From assembly GCF_020618475.1 (NCBI RefSeq), contig NZ_CP085336.1:1116001-1180000 (forward strand): a stretch of DNA of 64,000 nt, in the 5' to 3' direction. This DNA comes from Haladaptatus halobius (GTDB taxonomy: Archaea > Halobacteriota > Halobacteria > Halobacteriales > Haladaptataceae). Position numbers and translations under genes: made by a program. Positions 35,417 to 44,580 of this stretch are shown in pieces. The notes beneath the pieces were generated by a model that saw nothing but the letters and a program-made list of their open reading frames with translations, was not told the DNA's origin and ran no database searches. The first letter of the stretch is position 1; every line of letters starts with the position of its first letter.

Positions 35417-36631
35417 ATGGAGTACGACGACTCCGAGACAGCCAGATCGTTCGCCGCGCGGACGCGAGAGTTCATCGACGAGGTCGTGGTTCCCGTCGAG
35501 CGCGAGGCGCTCGGAAACGGGCCAGTCGACGATGAGACGATTCGAGAACTGCGCGACGCCGCCCGCGACGACGGGGTCTACGCCCCGCACCTCCCCGAGG
35601 AGTACGGCGGTTATGGACTCAGCTATCGAGATATGCTTCCGGTATTCGAAGCGGCCGGGCACAGTCTGCTCGGCCCGGCGGCCATCAGGGTCGACGCGCC
35701 CGACGAGGGCAACATGCACACCCTGGAGCAGTTCGGAACCGAAGCGCAGAAGGAAGCGTGGCTCGGCCCACTCGTCGCCGGCGAGGCGCGGTCGGGATTC
35801 TCAATGACGGAACCGTCGCCGGGCGCGGGGTCCGACCCGAAGATGATTCGAACGACCGCCGAGAAGGACGGCGACGAGTGGGTCATCGACGGCCACAAGT
35901 GGTGGACGACGCAGGGAAACGAAGCGGACGTGCTCATCGTGATGGCGCGAACCGACCCCGACGCCCATCCCTACCGCGGGTGTTCGCTCTTCCTCGTCCC
36001 CGCGGACGTGCCGGGCGTCGAAATCGTCCGGGATATCCCGCACGTCGGCGGCGGTCTCACCGGTACCGGGCACGCCGAGATAAAGTACGAGAACGTCCGC
36101 GTTCCCGACGACGCGCTCCTCGGCGAACTCGACGCGGGGTTCAGACACGCGCAACAGCGCCTCGGTCCAGCCCGGCTCACGCACTGCATGCGCTTCTCGG
36201 GGATGGCCGAGCGCGCGCTCGACGTCGCGAAGGCGTACACGAGCGAGCGCGAGGCGTTCGGGACGCCGATCAGCGAGAAGCAGAACCCCCGTTTCAGAGT
36301 CGCCGACGCCGAGACGCGACTGCATGCCGCGAGGACGATGGTTCGGCACGCCGCCCGCGAGATAGAGGCCGGCGGCGAGGCTCGCGTCCCCGTCTCCATG
36401 GCGAAGGTGTTCACGGCGAACGTCGTCCAAGACGTCATCGACGACTGCCTCCAACTTTGCGGCGGAAGCGGAATCGGGAAAGACCTCCCCATCGCCGACT
36501 TCTACGAGAACGTCCGCGCATTCCGCATCGTCGACGGCGCCGACGAGGTTCACAAGCGCGTCATCGCCCGCGACGCGTTCGAGAACGTCGACCCGAGCGA
36601 ACTCGAAAACGTTCCGGAGTACGAGGGGTGA
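35417..36631 (+). CDS. Acyl-CoA dehydrogenase family protein
   Basis: A 404-residue acyl-CoA dehydrogenase of the ACAD10/11-like branch. Seen: F-S-M-T-E-P-S-P-G-A-G-S-D near residue 130, H-K-W-W-T-T-Q-G, Q-L-C-G-G-S-G-I-G-K and the closing F-R-I-V-D-G-A-D-E-V-H, where Asp-Glu occupies the usual Glu region. ATG at 35417 has GGAG about 13 bases upstream; ATG 35396 is possible. Divergent from the phosphotransferase, its likely functional partner. Converges on the next acyl-CoA dehydrogenase gene. Confidence 0.88.
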   Translation: MEYDDSETARSFAARTREFIDEVVVPVEREALGNGPVDDETIRELRDAARDDGVYAPHLPEEYGGYGLSYRDMLPVFEAAGHSLLGPAAIRVDAPDEGNMHTLEQFGTEAQKEAWLGPLVAGEARSGFSMTEPSPGAGSDPKMIRTTAEKDGDEWVIDGHKWWTTQGNEADVLIVMARTDPDAHPYRGCSLFLVPADVPGVEIVRDIPHVGGGLTGTGHAEIKYENVRVPDDALLGELDAGFRHAQQRLGPARLTHCMRFSGMAERALDVAKAYTSEREAFGTPISEKQNPRFRVADAETRLHAARTMVRHAAREIEAGGEARVPVSMAKVFTANVVQDVIDDCLQLCGGSGIGKDLPIADFYENVRAFRIVDGADEVHKRVIARDAFENVDPSELENVPEYEG

Positions 36632-36682
36632 GTCGCCTCGAAGTCGCGGCTTCGGGGCGGTCGACGGCACCGGCAGGCGAAC

Positions 36683-38464
36683 TCAGTCGTCGGCCGGTGC
36701 GGGTTCGCCGAGCGTCGCCGGGTCGAGTTGCGCGTGGCGAACGACGGCGTCGAAGTGCTCTAGCGGAGGAGCGTCGAGGTCGGCGATGCCGCGGGCGGGG
36801 GGCGACGTGAGCGTGTGGCGGACGAACCACTCGGTGACGATCGCTTTCCGGGCGTCCTCGTCCTCGTCGAGTTCGCGCTGCGCATTCGCCAGCAGGAGGC
36901 TGGCTGTCACCACGTCGAAGACGTAGTTCGCGAGTCGTTTGGCCTCGTGTTGCGCGTACTCGTCGTCCCCCGTCGCCAGCGTGAGCATGGCTTCCTGTAA
37001 CGCGGCGAACTCCTCGGAGACGGTTTCGGCGAGGGGTTCGAGGTACGGATGCTCCGCGTCGGCGAGGAATCCTTCGACGAGCGGGAGGAGCGCCTCGTGG
37101 GCGTCCTCCTTCTCCAAGGTTCGCAGGAGGTCGAGCGAGAGGACGTTCGACGTTCCCTCCCAGATGGGGAGCACTTGGGCGTCGCGGAGGAGTCGGTGGG
37201 TGACGAAATCCGCGACGTAGCCGTTTCCGCCTTGGATCTCCATCGCGTAGGAGGCGTTCTCGACCGCCATGCGAGCGGTTCGAAGCTTGGCGATCGGCGT
37301 GAGCGTCCGCATCAGGCGGAATGCCTCGCGATCGTCGCGGTCGCGCTCGTACCGGTTGAGCCAACGACCGGCCTCCAGCGCGAACGCCAGCGCCGCCTCG
37401 TAGTCCACCGTCATCTCCACGAGGTCGCGCTTCATCAGCGGATACTCCCGAATCGGCCGACCGAACGCCTCGCGGTTCGAGGCCTGAACCTTGCTCTCCA
37501 AGAGCGCGCGTCCCACGATGCCGACCGCGCCCACGGCGTTGGTGACGCGCTCCCAGTTCAGCATCGTCGTCATGTACTTGAACCCCTGCTCGGGTTCGCC
37601 GACGAGGTAGCCCTCCGCCCCGCGGAACTCGACTTCGCCTGTGGGGACACTGATGGTACCGAGTTTGTCTTTGAGGCGTCGGTACAGTTGGTCGTTCAAC
37701 TCGCCGTCCTGCGTCTCGTGGGGGACGAGGAAGAGCGAGAGACCCTTCGTCCCCTCCGGCGCACCGGCGCGGCGCGCGAGCACGAGAGTTCCCTGCGCGT
37801 CGATGTTGCTACAGAACCACTTCTCGCCGGTGAGTTCGTACGTTCGCGTCTCCGACCGGTCGCCGACGGGTTCGGCGACGGTCTCGTTCGTGCCCACGTC
37901 GCTGCCGCCCTGTTCCTCGGTGAGGAACATCGCACCCTCGATCATGTCGTCGTGGTTCCGGCTGGTCAGCCCCTCGAAGTAGTCGTCGAGATGGCCTTCC
38001 TCGTCGTGGTTCCGCAGGACGAGCGCGGCCCCCGCCGTCATGGAGACCGGGCAGACGAAGCCGGCGTCGACGTAGGAGAGGAGCAACTGCATCGTGAGCG
38101 TGTGGACGAGACCGAGCGGTTCGTCGCGTCCTGGCGGTGCCCGGAAGGCGTCGGCGACGACGCCGCGCTCGTAGGTGAGTTTCTCGTTCTCGTACTGGGC
38201 GGGATGGTAGTACACCTCGTTCTCGACGTTCCCGCGCTCGTCGTACGTGGAGAGTTCGGGGCCGCGTTCGTCGATCACGTCCGCGTTGTCCGCGATGGTG
38301 TCGCCGATGATGGCACCGAACTCGTCCAGTCGGTCTTCGGCCCACTCGAACTCGTCTTCGGGGTAGACTCGTCGCACTTCCTTCCGCAATGCCGGGTCGT
38401 AGCGCCAGTAGTTCACGCCGCGACCGTCGTCGTGGCGGCCGTAATCGAACGGAGGGGCTGACAT
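36683..38464 (-). CDS. Large acyl-CoA dehydrogenase (AidB/DmdC-like)
   Basis: A 593-residue acyl-CoA dehydrogenase-family flavoprotein, about 200 residues longer than the usual enzyme. Seen: F-L-T-E-E-Q-G-G-S-D-V-G-T-N near residue 178, E-K-W-F-C-S-N, and L-L-R-D-A-Q-V-L-P-I-W-E-G-T-S-N, followed by an extra helical C-terminal domain typical of AidB and very-long-chain or DmdC-like enzymes. It could act on a CoA ester with a bulky chain. ATG at 38464. No close operon partner. Confidence 0.85.
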   Translation of the reverse strand: MSAPPFDYGRHDDGRGVNYWRYDPALRKEVRRVYPEDEFEWAEDRLDEFGAIIGDTIADNADVIDERGPELSTYDERGNVENEVYYHPAQYENEKLTYERGVVADAFRAPPGRDEPLGLVHTLTMQLLLSYVDAGFVCPVSMTAGAALVLRNHDEEGHLDDYFEGLTSRNHDDMIEGAMFLTEEQGGSDVGTNETVAEPVGDRSETRTYELTGEKWFCSNIDAQGTLVLARRAGAPEGTKGLSLFLVPHETQDGELNDQLYRRLKDKLGTISVPTGEVEFRGAEGYLVGEPEQGFKYMTTMLNWERVTNAVGAVGIVGRALLESKVQASNREAFGRPIREYPLMKRDLVEMTVDYEAALAFALEAGRWLNRYERDRDDREAFRLMRTLTPIAKLRTARMAVENASYAMEIQGGNGYVADFVTHRLLRDAQVLPIWEGTSNVLSLDLLRTLEKEDAHEALLPLVEGFLADAEHPYLEPLAETVSEEFAALQEAMLTLATGDDEYAQHEAKRLANYVFDVVTASLLLANAQRELDEDEDARKAIVTEWFVRHTLTSPPARGIADLDAPPLEHFDAVVRHAQLDPATLGEPAPADD

Positions 38465-38569
38465 GTGTCATCGCACACCATCCTCGCTGTTAAAGGATTC
38501 TAGAACCGACGAGGCGTTTGGACGAGTTTCTCGATCGGACGGCGCGAGAAGAACCGTACGGCGGGTCGG

Positions 38570-38791
38570 CTATTTCTCGTGGAAGTAGATTGCTCGTTCG
38601 CGTTCTGGCAACTGTCTGTCCGCGTCCACGTCGTACGGCGCGGTGCATCGACGCCGGTAGCGGATGAAGAAATCGAGCGGCGACCCCGGAAAGAGGTCGT
38701 CCCACCGGTCGCCGCGTTCGACGATGATCTGTTGGTCGTACTCGGTACCGCAGGCGGGACACTCGTTGGCGTCGGATGCGTGGATGGACAT
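38570..38791 (-). CDS. Small zinc-site protein
   Basis: A 73-residue protein. Seen: N-E-C-P-A-C-G-T-E-Y near the N-terminus, a W-D-D-L-F-P-G-S-P centre and a single Cys in Y-R-R-R-C-T, then an acidic tail. One C-x-x-C plus a lone Cys could bind zinc, perhaps as a dimer or with a His. ATG at 38791; four upstream codons (M-Q-Q-R) are possible. Function unknown. Confidence 0.55.
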   Translation of the reverse strand: MSIHASDANECPACGTEYDQQIIVERGDRWDDLFPGSPLDFFIRYRRRCTAPYDVDADRQLPERERAIYFHEK

Positions 38792-38949
38792 TCGTTGTTG
38801 CACTAACGCGACCGACGCGTTTCAGTCCACCGTTCGTTTCGAGTCGACGCCGATTTCGTGCGACATCGAGGCGATTTGAGAACCGCCGTCGGAGGTGGAG
38901 TTTTGCCGCTTGGTCAAACGGTTTAATCGCACGGCGGTAGTACGTAGCC

Positions 38950-39696
38950 ATGTCGAAAACGATCACCGTCTGGAACGAGTACGTCCACGAGCGGAACCAC
39001 GACGAAGTCGCGGAGATATACCCCGACGGTATCCACGCGATCATCGCGGATGCGCTCGCCGACCGCGGTTTCGAGACGCGGACGGCCACCCTCGACGAAC
39101 CGGAGCACGGGCTATCCGAGGAGGTTCTCGACGGGACGGACGTGCTGACGTGGTGGGGCCACGCCGCCCACGATGAGGTGGAAGACGAGGTGGTGCGGCG
39201 GGTGAAAGAACGCGTCCTTGACGGGATGGGGCTGCTCGTCCTCCACTCGGCGCACTTCTCGAAGATATTCAAGAAACTGATGGGGACGACCTGCGGGCTG
39301 AAGTGGCGCGAGGCCGCCGAGACCGAGCGGCTGTGGGTGACCAACCCGGCACACCCTATCGTCGACGGTATCGACGAGTACATCGAACTTCCCGAGGCCG
39401 AGATGTACGGCGAGCACTTCGACATTCCGGAACCAGATACGCTCGTCTTCAACTCGTGGTTCGAGGGCGGCGAGGTGTTCAGAAGTGGGTGCTGTTACCA
39501 GCGCGGCCGAGGGCGGGTATTCTACTTCCGACCGGGTCACGAGACGTATCCCGTCTACCACGACGACGATATCCAGCGCGTGCTGGCGAACGCCTGCGAC
39601 TGGGCCGCGCCGAACGAGGACGGCCCCGACATCGAACGCGGAAACAGCGAACCCATCGAGAGTATCGACACATCCGACGAGCGCTCGGTTCACTGA
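38950..39696 (+). CDS. ThuA-domain protein
   Basis: A 248-residue protein with the ThuA (trehalose-utilisation) fold, related to class I glutamine amidotransferases. Seen: I-T-V-W-N-E-Y at the start, [23 protein letters not shown] and [13 protein letters not shown] near the end. In bacteria ThuA acts in sugar catabolism, probably on keto-disaccharides. ATG at 38950; the gene is convergent with the creatininase-family gene, and no sugar operon is present. Confidence 0.82.
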   Translation: MSKTITVWNEYVHERNHDEVAEIYPDGIHAIIADALADRGFETRTATLDEPEHGLSEEVLDGTDVLTWWGHAAHDEVEDEVVRRVKERVLDGMGLLVLHSAHFSKIFKKLMGTTCGLKWREAAETERLWVTNPAHPIVDGIDEYIELPEAEMYGEHFDIPEPDTLVFNSWFEGGEVFRSGCCYQRGRGRVFYFRPGHETYPVYHDDDIQRVLANACDWAAPNEDGPDIERGNSEPIESIDTSDERSVH

Positions 39697-39758
39697 ATCG
39701 ACCGCGTCCGACGGACGGATATCGTCCGATAATCCCTGGCTTCTCTCGCTCTCGACAC

Positions 39759-40556
39759 CTACGACCGCCGACTTCCCGGTTGCGGGTCGACGTGCGGTTT
39801 CGCCATCAGGTCGGGGAAGGGTTTCTCGTCTATCCAGTCGAGCAGGTTCACGAGTTGGTCGGTCGCGGCGTCGAACAACCGCTCGCCCTTCTCCGGCGTC
39901 GCATCGGTCTGGTCGCCGAGCACGCCGTTTTCCGTGTTGTCGATGGCGTCGTAGTAGTTTCGAGCACCGTGAACGAAGAGATCCCCGTCGGACAGCTCTA
40001 CCAGTCCGCCGTCCCGGGCGTCTTCCAGTTTCCCCTCGCGGACGAGTTCCGGCGCGATGTGCATGATCATCGCCGTCTCCTTCGGGCCGCCGTGCGGCCC
40101 GTTGTGTTCGAAGAGGTCGCTGACGAGCGTCGGGATGGACTCGTCCCACATCCACTCGACGGCGAACGCCACCTCGTCCTCCCGCAGTCGGCGACCGACC
40201 TCCCGCAGGTGTTCCATGTTCCCGCCGTGCGCGTTGACGTAGACGATTCGGTCGATACCGTGGTAAGAGAGGTTCCGCGAGAAGCTCTCGACGTAGTCCC
40301 GAAACGCGGGCGGGTCGACCCACATCGTCCCGTGGAACTGCTTGTGGTGCGGACTGACGCCGACGTTGACGGTCGGCGTGCAGAGGTAGCCCCCGCGGTC
40401 GGCGGCCTCGCGGGCCAGCGCTTCCGCGATGAGATGGTCGGTCGCCAGCGGGAGGTGCGGACCGTGTTGCTCGGTCGAACCCAGCGGGACGACAGCGACC
40501 GATTCTTCCGCGACGTAGTCTCCGAGTTCCGGCCACGTTCTGTCGGCGAGGTACAT
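39759..40556 (-). CDS. Creatininase family amidohydrolase
   Basis: A 265-residue metal-dependent hydrolase. Seen: V-V-P-L-G-S-T-E-Q-H-G-P-H-L-P-L-A-T-D with Glu/His/Asp metal ligands, Y-V-N-A-H-G-G-N (metal His) and H-G-G-P-K-E-T-A. Family members include creatininase and the archaeal FAPy deformylase ArfB of riboflavin/F420 synthesis; which applies here cannot be decided from sequence, and no riboflavin gene is adjacent. ATG at 40556. Confidence 0.8.
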   Translation of the reverse strand: MYLADRTWPELGDYVAEESVAVVPLGSTEQHGPHLPLATDHLIAEALAREAADRGGYLCTPTVNVGVSPHHKQFHGTMWVDPPAFRDYVESFSRNLSYHGIDRIVYVNAHGGNMEHLREVGRRLREDEVAFAVEWMWDESIPTLVSDLFEHNGPHGGPKETAMIMHIAPELVREGKLEDARDGGLVELSDGDLFVHGARNYYDAIDNTENGVLGDQTDATPEKGERLFDAATDQLVNLLDWIDEKPFPDLMAKPHVDPQPGSRRS

Positions 40557-40605
40557 GGAGAAGGTAGCTTTGCGCGAAGGTATAAATCTCCGTTTGCCGG
40601 TACTA

Positions 40606-41073
40606 CTACAACCGCTTCGTCATCCGGTGTCGCTTCGTCTCGAACTCACCGTCATCGTACAGCGACCGCGCCGTCTCGTTCTCGGCGTGAACGTCGAGCG
40701 AGAGGTGGTCGCATCCTCGTCGTCGCGCCCACGCTTCGGCGCGCGCGAGGAGGTACGAGGCGATGCGCTCCCGGCGGCGCTTCGGTACGACGTAGAGTCC
40801 ATCGACGTACCCTCGCTGGCCGCGGGCGAATACCGAGGGAGACGACCGCTTTTCGACGGTGACGTAGCCGACCAGTTCCGCGTCGTCGGCGACGTAGGTG
40901 GCGACGTCGTCGTCCGAAAAACGTTCCGTCACGTAAGAGTGAATCTCCCGTCGGACGCCCTGTTCGGCGAGCGTGTCGAAATCGTCCACTGCGGCCATCT
41001 CGCGGGCGAAGGGTAACCAGAGGTCGTCGACGAGCGTCACGAGTTCGTCCGCCCGGAGTCGCCGGATACGCAT
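40606..41073 (-). CDS. GNAT family N-acetyltransferase
   Basis: A 155-residue acetyltransferase. Seen: Y-V-D-G-L-Y-V-V-P-K-R-R-R-E-R-I-A-S-Y-L-L, the acetyl-CoA pyrophosphate loop of motif A, and L-D-V-H-A-E-N-E-T-A-R-S-L-Y as motif B. The ATG at 41073 shares its last base with the TrpRS stop (TGATG), showing coupling. Substrate unknown. Confidence 0.8.
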   Translation of the reverse strand: MRIRRLRADELVTLVDDLWLPFAREMAAVDDFDTLAEQGVRREIHSYVTERFSDDDVATYVADDAELVGYVTVEKRSSPSVFARGQRGYVDGLYVVPKRRRERIASYLLARAEAWARRRGCDHLSLDVHAENETARSLYDDGEFETKRHRMTKRL

Positions 41074-42182
41074 CAATTGGACGCTCCGACGGCGGTGTGC
41101 TCGTCGAGATACGCTTCGACCTTCGGGCGAGCCTCCTCGCGCCTGCGCTGGTGGTCGCGCAGGAACGTTTCGAGTCGCTCCTTTCCGATTTGCTTCAACT
41201 CGCCGGAGAGCATCTCGCCCGACTCGTACTCTTCGCGGATGCGATCCAGTTCGTCGTCGTGTTCCACGAGGTGGTACGCGAGTAGCTCGAACACCATGTC
41301 CTCCTCGACGTTCCCGCCCTCCCGGCGGTGCTCCTCGACGCTGACCCGACCGCCGGTCTTCGCCTCGTCTATCTTCCGCTTCGCGTCCGCCACGGAGTCG
41401 GTGAGCGCGATGTGGCTCTTCGGGTCGGACGAACTCATCTTCCCGCCTTGGAGGCCGCGCATGAACCGGTGGTACGTGCTCGCCGGTTTTACGTACCCTG
41501 CATCCCGGTAGCGGGCGGCGACATCGCGGGTCAGTCGGACGTGCGGGTCTTGGTCGATGCCGACCGGGACGACCGTGGGTTTCGGCCCGACGCGGTCGGG
41601 CGATTGCGGGCGGAGGATGTCGGCGTACTGGGTCAGCGCCGAGACGAGCTTTCCGGGGTCGGCGCTCCCGTAGGTCGCCTCGAACTCGTTCTGGGTGACG
41701 TGCCGGGCGAACAGTTTGCTCCGAACGTGGTGGTCGTTGCCCGCTCCGGATTGGAAGTAGAAGTCCGTCGCGTCGAGGTCTAACCCCAGCGCGACGTAGT
41801 TCAACAGGTACTCCTCGACGACGAGTTCGCGCGCTTCTTCGAGGGACACGTCCCGCGTGGCGTACGACTCGATGTCCGCCGCGCAGAGCGTGACCTCCGC
41901 GCCCATCTCCTGAAACAGGAGTATCTGTTCGACCACAGTGCGGTGGCCGAAGTGGAAGACGCCTGAGGGCATGATTCCGGTCATCACCGCGAACGGCTCG
42001 CCGTCGTCGCGGGCGTCGAGGACGGTGTCGAGGTCGCGGTGGCCGAACACTAATCCTCGACGAACGAGCCGGTTATCCGGAAGCCGGTCGACTACCTCCT
42101 CGATGGGCTCGATGCCGAACTGCTCCATCGTCGCCTCGTAGTCGGTCACCTCCACGTCGCCCCACGGGTCGAGTTTAGTCAC
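41073..42182 (-). CDS. trpS: Tryptophan--tRNA ligase
   Basis: A 369-residue class I aminoacyl-tRNA synthetase. Seen: HIGH-type motif as P-S-G-V-F-H-F-G-H (residues 72-80), G-I-D-Q-D-P-H (Trp-binding region) and K-M-S-S-S at residues 248-252. It charges tRNA-Trp in the cytoplasm. Start is GTG at 42182. Haloarchaea often have two TrpRS copies; this shorter form may be the second one. It is co-transcribed with a GNAT gene, and an inverted repeat lies upstream (42243-42264). Confidence 0.85.
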   Translation of the reverse strand: MTKLDPWGDVEVTDYEATMEQFGIEPIEEVVDRLPDNRLVRRGLVFGHRDLDTVLDARDDGEPFAVMTGIMPSGVFHFGHRTVVEQILLFQEMGAEVTLCAADIESYATRDVSLEEARELVVEEYLLNYVALGLDLDATDFYFQSGAGNDHHVRSKLFARHVTQNEFEATYGSADPGKLVSALTQYADILRPQSPDRVGPKPTVVPVGIDQDPHVRLTRDVAARYRDAGYVKPASTYHRFMRGLQGGKMSSSDPKSHIALTDSVADAKRKIDEAKTGGRVSVEEHRREGGNVEEDMVFELLAYHLVEHDDELDRIREEYESGEMLSGELKQIGKERLETFLRDHQRRREEARPKVEAYLDEHTAVGASN

Positions 42183-42490
42183 GACCGGCCTCCTCGCGGA
42201 ACGTTTTCACTAACGGTACGGCAGAAATCGGCTCAGCGTGCCGTGGTCGGCCAAAATCGACCACCGGCAGTGGTGGCTGCGAACATACCGGTTTCAGTTC
42301 CGGCGGTTTAGGAGAAAAACGTTTCGCCTCCATTATGCCGGCCGATTACGCCAGAAGATGCGGTGCCAGTCGTTCTACGGACGCCGGTTTGCTGAACTCG
42401 TGGCGTGGTCGCATATTCGCCTCTGTCGCTGCCGTAACTCGCGTTTCAGGAGCCAACGGGTATATCTGTGACCTACACCACCACTATTAC
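42183..42490. promoter_or_regulatory. Divergent intergenic region with a perfect inverted repeat
   Basis: About 300 bases between trpS and the HTH regulator. It holds a perfect 7-base inverted repeat, GTGGTCG-n8-CGACCAC (42243-42264), about 60 bases before trpS, and a second short palindrome overlapping it (CCACC-GGCAGT-GGTGG). No gene is evident: the open frame to 42335 in front of the regulator is basic. Confidence 0.35.
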
Positions 42491-43162
42491 ATGACTGGTA
42501 CCGTCGTCGAAGTCGAGGTTCCGGCCAACGAGTTCGCGCTCAGCCAGACGCTCTCCGACGTGGAGGGCTCCGAACTCGAAATCGAACGCGTCGTCGCCCA
42601 CGATTCCGCCATGATGATGCCGTTCGTGTGGGTGAGCGGTGGCGAGCGCGAGGAGATAGAAACCGCTTTCTCCGAGGATCCAAGCGTCAACCAGTTCGAG
42701 TTGCTCGCCAGTCCGAACGACGAGTGGTTCTATCGGATGGAGTGGGTCGACCAGATAGAGACGCTCGTCCAGATTCTCATCGAGGAGGAAGGAACCGTTC
42801 TCGCCGCGACGGGCAACAGCGACCACTGGAACCTTCGCATCCTGTTTCCCGACCGCGACTCCCTGTCACGAACCTACGAGTACTGCGAAGAAAACGGACT
42901 CTCGCTCGAGATTCTGAACATCTATCAGTTAGAAGAGGGTCGGCAGGGGCGTTTCGGCCTGACGGAAGAACAGCAGGACGCGCTCACGCTCGCGTACGAC
43001 GAAGGCTATTACGACATTCCCCGCAATCTGGACGCCGGAGACCTCGCCGACGAGTTAGGTATCACGCATCAGGCGGTCTCCGAACGCCTCCGGCGCGCCC
43101 ACGAGAACCTCGTGAAGAACACCCTCATCATCGGTCGAGGCCCTGACGAGGTGAAAAAGTAG
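42491..43162 (+). CDS. Bacterio-opsin activator-like HTH regulator
   Basis: A 223-residue haloarchaeal transcription factor. Seen: a sensing region with L-L-A-S-P-N-D-E-W-F-Y-R-M-E-W, and a C-terminal HTH-10 domain (F-G-L-T-E-E-Q-Q-D-A-L, Y-D-I-P-R-N, L-A-D-E-L-G-I-T-H-Q-A-V-S-E-R-L-R-R). This is the Bat/HTH-10 family. ATG at 42491 gives M-T-G-T-V-V-E-V-E. Its targets are unknown. Confidence 0.85.
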   Translation: MTGTVVEVEVPANEFALSQTLSDVEGSELEIERVVAHDSAMMMPFVWVSGGEREEIETAFSEDPSVNQFELLASPNDEWFYRMEWVDQIETLVQILIEEEGTVLAATGNSDHWNLRILFPDRDSLSRTYEYCEENGLSLEILNIYQLEEGRQGRFGLTEEQQDALTLAYDEGYYDIPRNLDAGDLADELGITHQAVSERLRRAHENLVKNTLIIGRGPDEVKK

Positions 43163-43288
43163 TACGCACGATGCCGGAGTGGAACGCGTACACCGTTTGA
43201 CGAAACTGTTTCTGCACGCTCGTCCGTCGCTCGAAACGCCTCCGCCGCACGCTAACACGCTTATGGTAGCGTCGCTAGTGGTGTTTCT

Positions 43289-43504
43289 ATGCGCGCTAGC
43301 GATCCCGTCAAGTGGGAGTATCGAAGCCTCAGACCTCCACGCGAGGAAACGCAAAAGGAGGCGAGCGACCCAACGGCCCAGCTCAACGAACTCGGCGACG
43401 ATGGATGGGAGTTCGTCGACACCATCGACTACACCGGCGGCGGAACGAAGTTCTTGGTTCTGAAGCGACCGCGGAATCGAGACGCGGGGGTAGCGGATGA
43501 GTAA
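43289..43504 (+). CDS. DUF4177 family protein
   Basis: A 71-residue protein. Seen: W-E-Y-R-S-L then L-N-E-L-G-D-D-G-W-E-F-V-D-T-I and K-F-L-V-L-K-R-P, the DUF4177 pattern. Function of the family is unknown. It overlaps the start of the following membrane gene by eight bases, so the two are probably translated together. Confidence 0.7.
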   Translation: MRASDPVKWEYRSLRPPREETQKEASDPTAQLNELGDDGWEFVDTIDYTGGGTKFLVLKRPRNRDAGVADE

Positions 43505-44519
43505 CGACGAAACGGGCGACATCGGGACTGCAGACACGATGCGGGGCCGGTCGGGGGAAAGTCGGCTCAAAATCTGGTTGCTCTTCCGCACGAATCGGTT
43601 TCTCCTCACCGGGCTGCTCGCGTTCCTCGTCTTCGTTTCGTTCGTCGCGTTTAGCGCCGCTCTCGACCCGCCGCTTCCGAGCGAGATCAAATCGACAGAC
43701 ACCATCGAGACGATATTCTCGGCGATGATCGGCGTGATCGTCACCGGTACGACGCTCGTCGTCACCATCAGTCAACTCGTCCTCTCGCAGGAGAACGGCC
43801 CACTCGGCGACCAACGCGAGCGAATGAGCGACGCGATGGACTTTCGAACGTACACGAAAGACCTGTTCGGCTCCGTTGTTCCGGCCGACCCCTCGACGTT
43901 TCTCGGTCGGCTCGTTGCCGCGACCGAACGGCGGGCCGAGGTACTCGACCGTCTCGTCCGAGAGAGCAACGACGAGGAGCTGATTCGTCAAGCGTCTGAA
44001 TTCATCGACAGTCTGTACGGGAACGCCAAGGAAGTGCAAGACGAACTGGAAGGAGCGCAGTTCGGGACGTTCGACGTGCTGTTCGCAGCGTTGAACTTCA
44101 ACTACGGGTGGAAGATATATCAGGTCGAACGGATGAGCGAGGAGTTCTCCGAATCCTTGAACGACGACCAGCGCGCCGCGTTCGACGACCTGGAAACGGC
44201 GCTCGCCATGTTCGGACCGGCCCGCGAGCACATCAAGACGCTCTACTTCCAGTGGGCGCTCGTCGATCTCTCGCAGTACATCCTCTACGCCGCGATTCCG
44301 GCGCTCATCGTCTCCGGCGGCATGCTGACGTTCGTCGGAGCCGAGACGTTCTCCGGAACCGTACTGTCGATTCCGACCGTCACATGGGTCGTCAGCGGAG
44401 CGTTCACGATCACGCTCATCCCCTTCCTGTTGTTCACGTCGTACATCCTCCGCATCGCGCCGATAGCCAAGCGAACGCTCGCCATCGGCCCGCTCATCCT
44501 TCGAGAATCCCAGAAGTGA
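43497..44519 (+). CDS. Four-helix membrane protein, unknown function
   Basis: A 340-residue membrane protein. Seen: helices at about residues 33-55 and 70-92, a large cytoplasm-like helical region of about 150 residues (with V-L-D-R-L-V-R-E-S-N, L-N-F-N-Y-G-W-K-I-Y-Q), then helices near 255-280 and 290-315. T-V-V-T-I-S-Q-L-V-L-S-Q-E resembles DUF2254-like ion-channel-type proteins, but I do not assign it. ATG at 43497. Coupled to DUF4177. Confidence 0.65.
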   Translation: MSNDETGDIGTADTMRGRSGESRLKIWLLFRTNRFLLTGLLAFLVFVSFVAFSAALDPPLPSEIKSTDTIETIFSAMIGVIVTGTTLVVTISQLVLSQENGPLGDQRERMSDAMDFRTYTKDLFGSVVPADPSTFLGRLVAATERRAEVLDRLVRESNDEELIRQASEFIDSLYGNAKEVQDELEGAQFGTFDVLFAALNFNYGWKIYQVERMSEEFSESLNDDQRAAFDDLETALAMFGPAREHIKTLYFQWALVDLSQYILYAAIPALIVSGGMLTFVGAETFSGTVLSIPTVTWVVSGAFTITLIPFLLFTSYILRIAPIAKRTLAIGPLILRESQK

Positions 44520-44540
44520 GTTTCGTCGTTCGACCGGACG

Positions 44541-44580
44541 TATTTTGTTACCACCCTTCCATCAGTGGAGTGATGGAAGG
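44541..44580 (+). promoter_or_regulatory. Promoter with operator palindrome over a leaderless start
   Basis: TATA-like TATTTTGTTA at 44541-44550, then a perfect 10-base inverted repeat CCTTCCATCA-GTGGAG-TGATGGAAGG at 44555-44580. The right arm includes the ATG (44573) of the regulator gene, and the loop carries GGAG. A TATA box about 27 bases before the ATG implies a leaderless or nearly leaderless transcript, so the palindrome covers the transcription start: the classic place for autorepression. Confidence 0.55.

Noticed and set aside
39112..40536. 474-codon minus-strand frame
   Set aside because: Overlaps ThuA and creatininase genes with recognised motifs in other frames; Arg-rich product.
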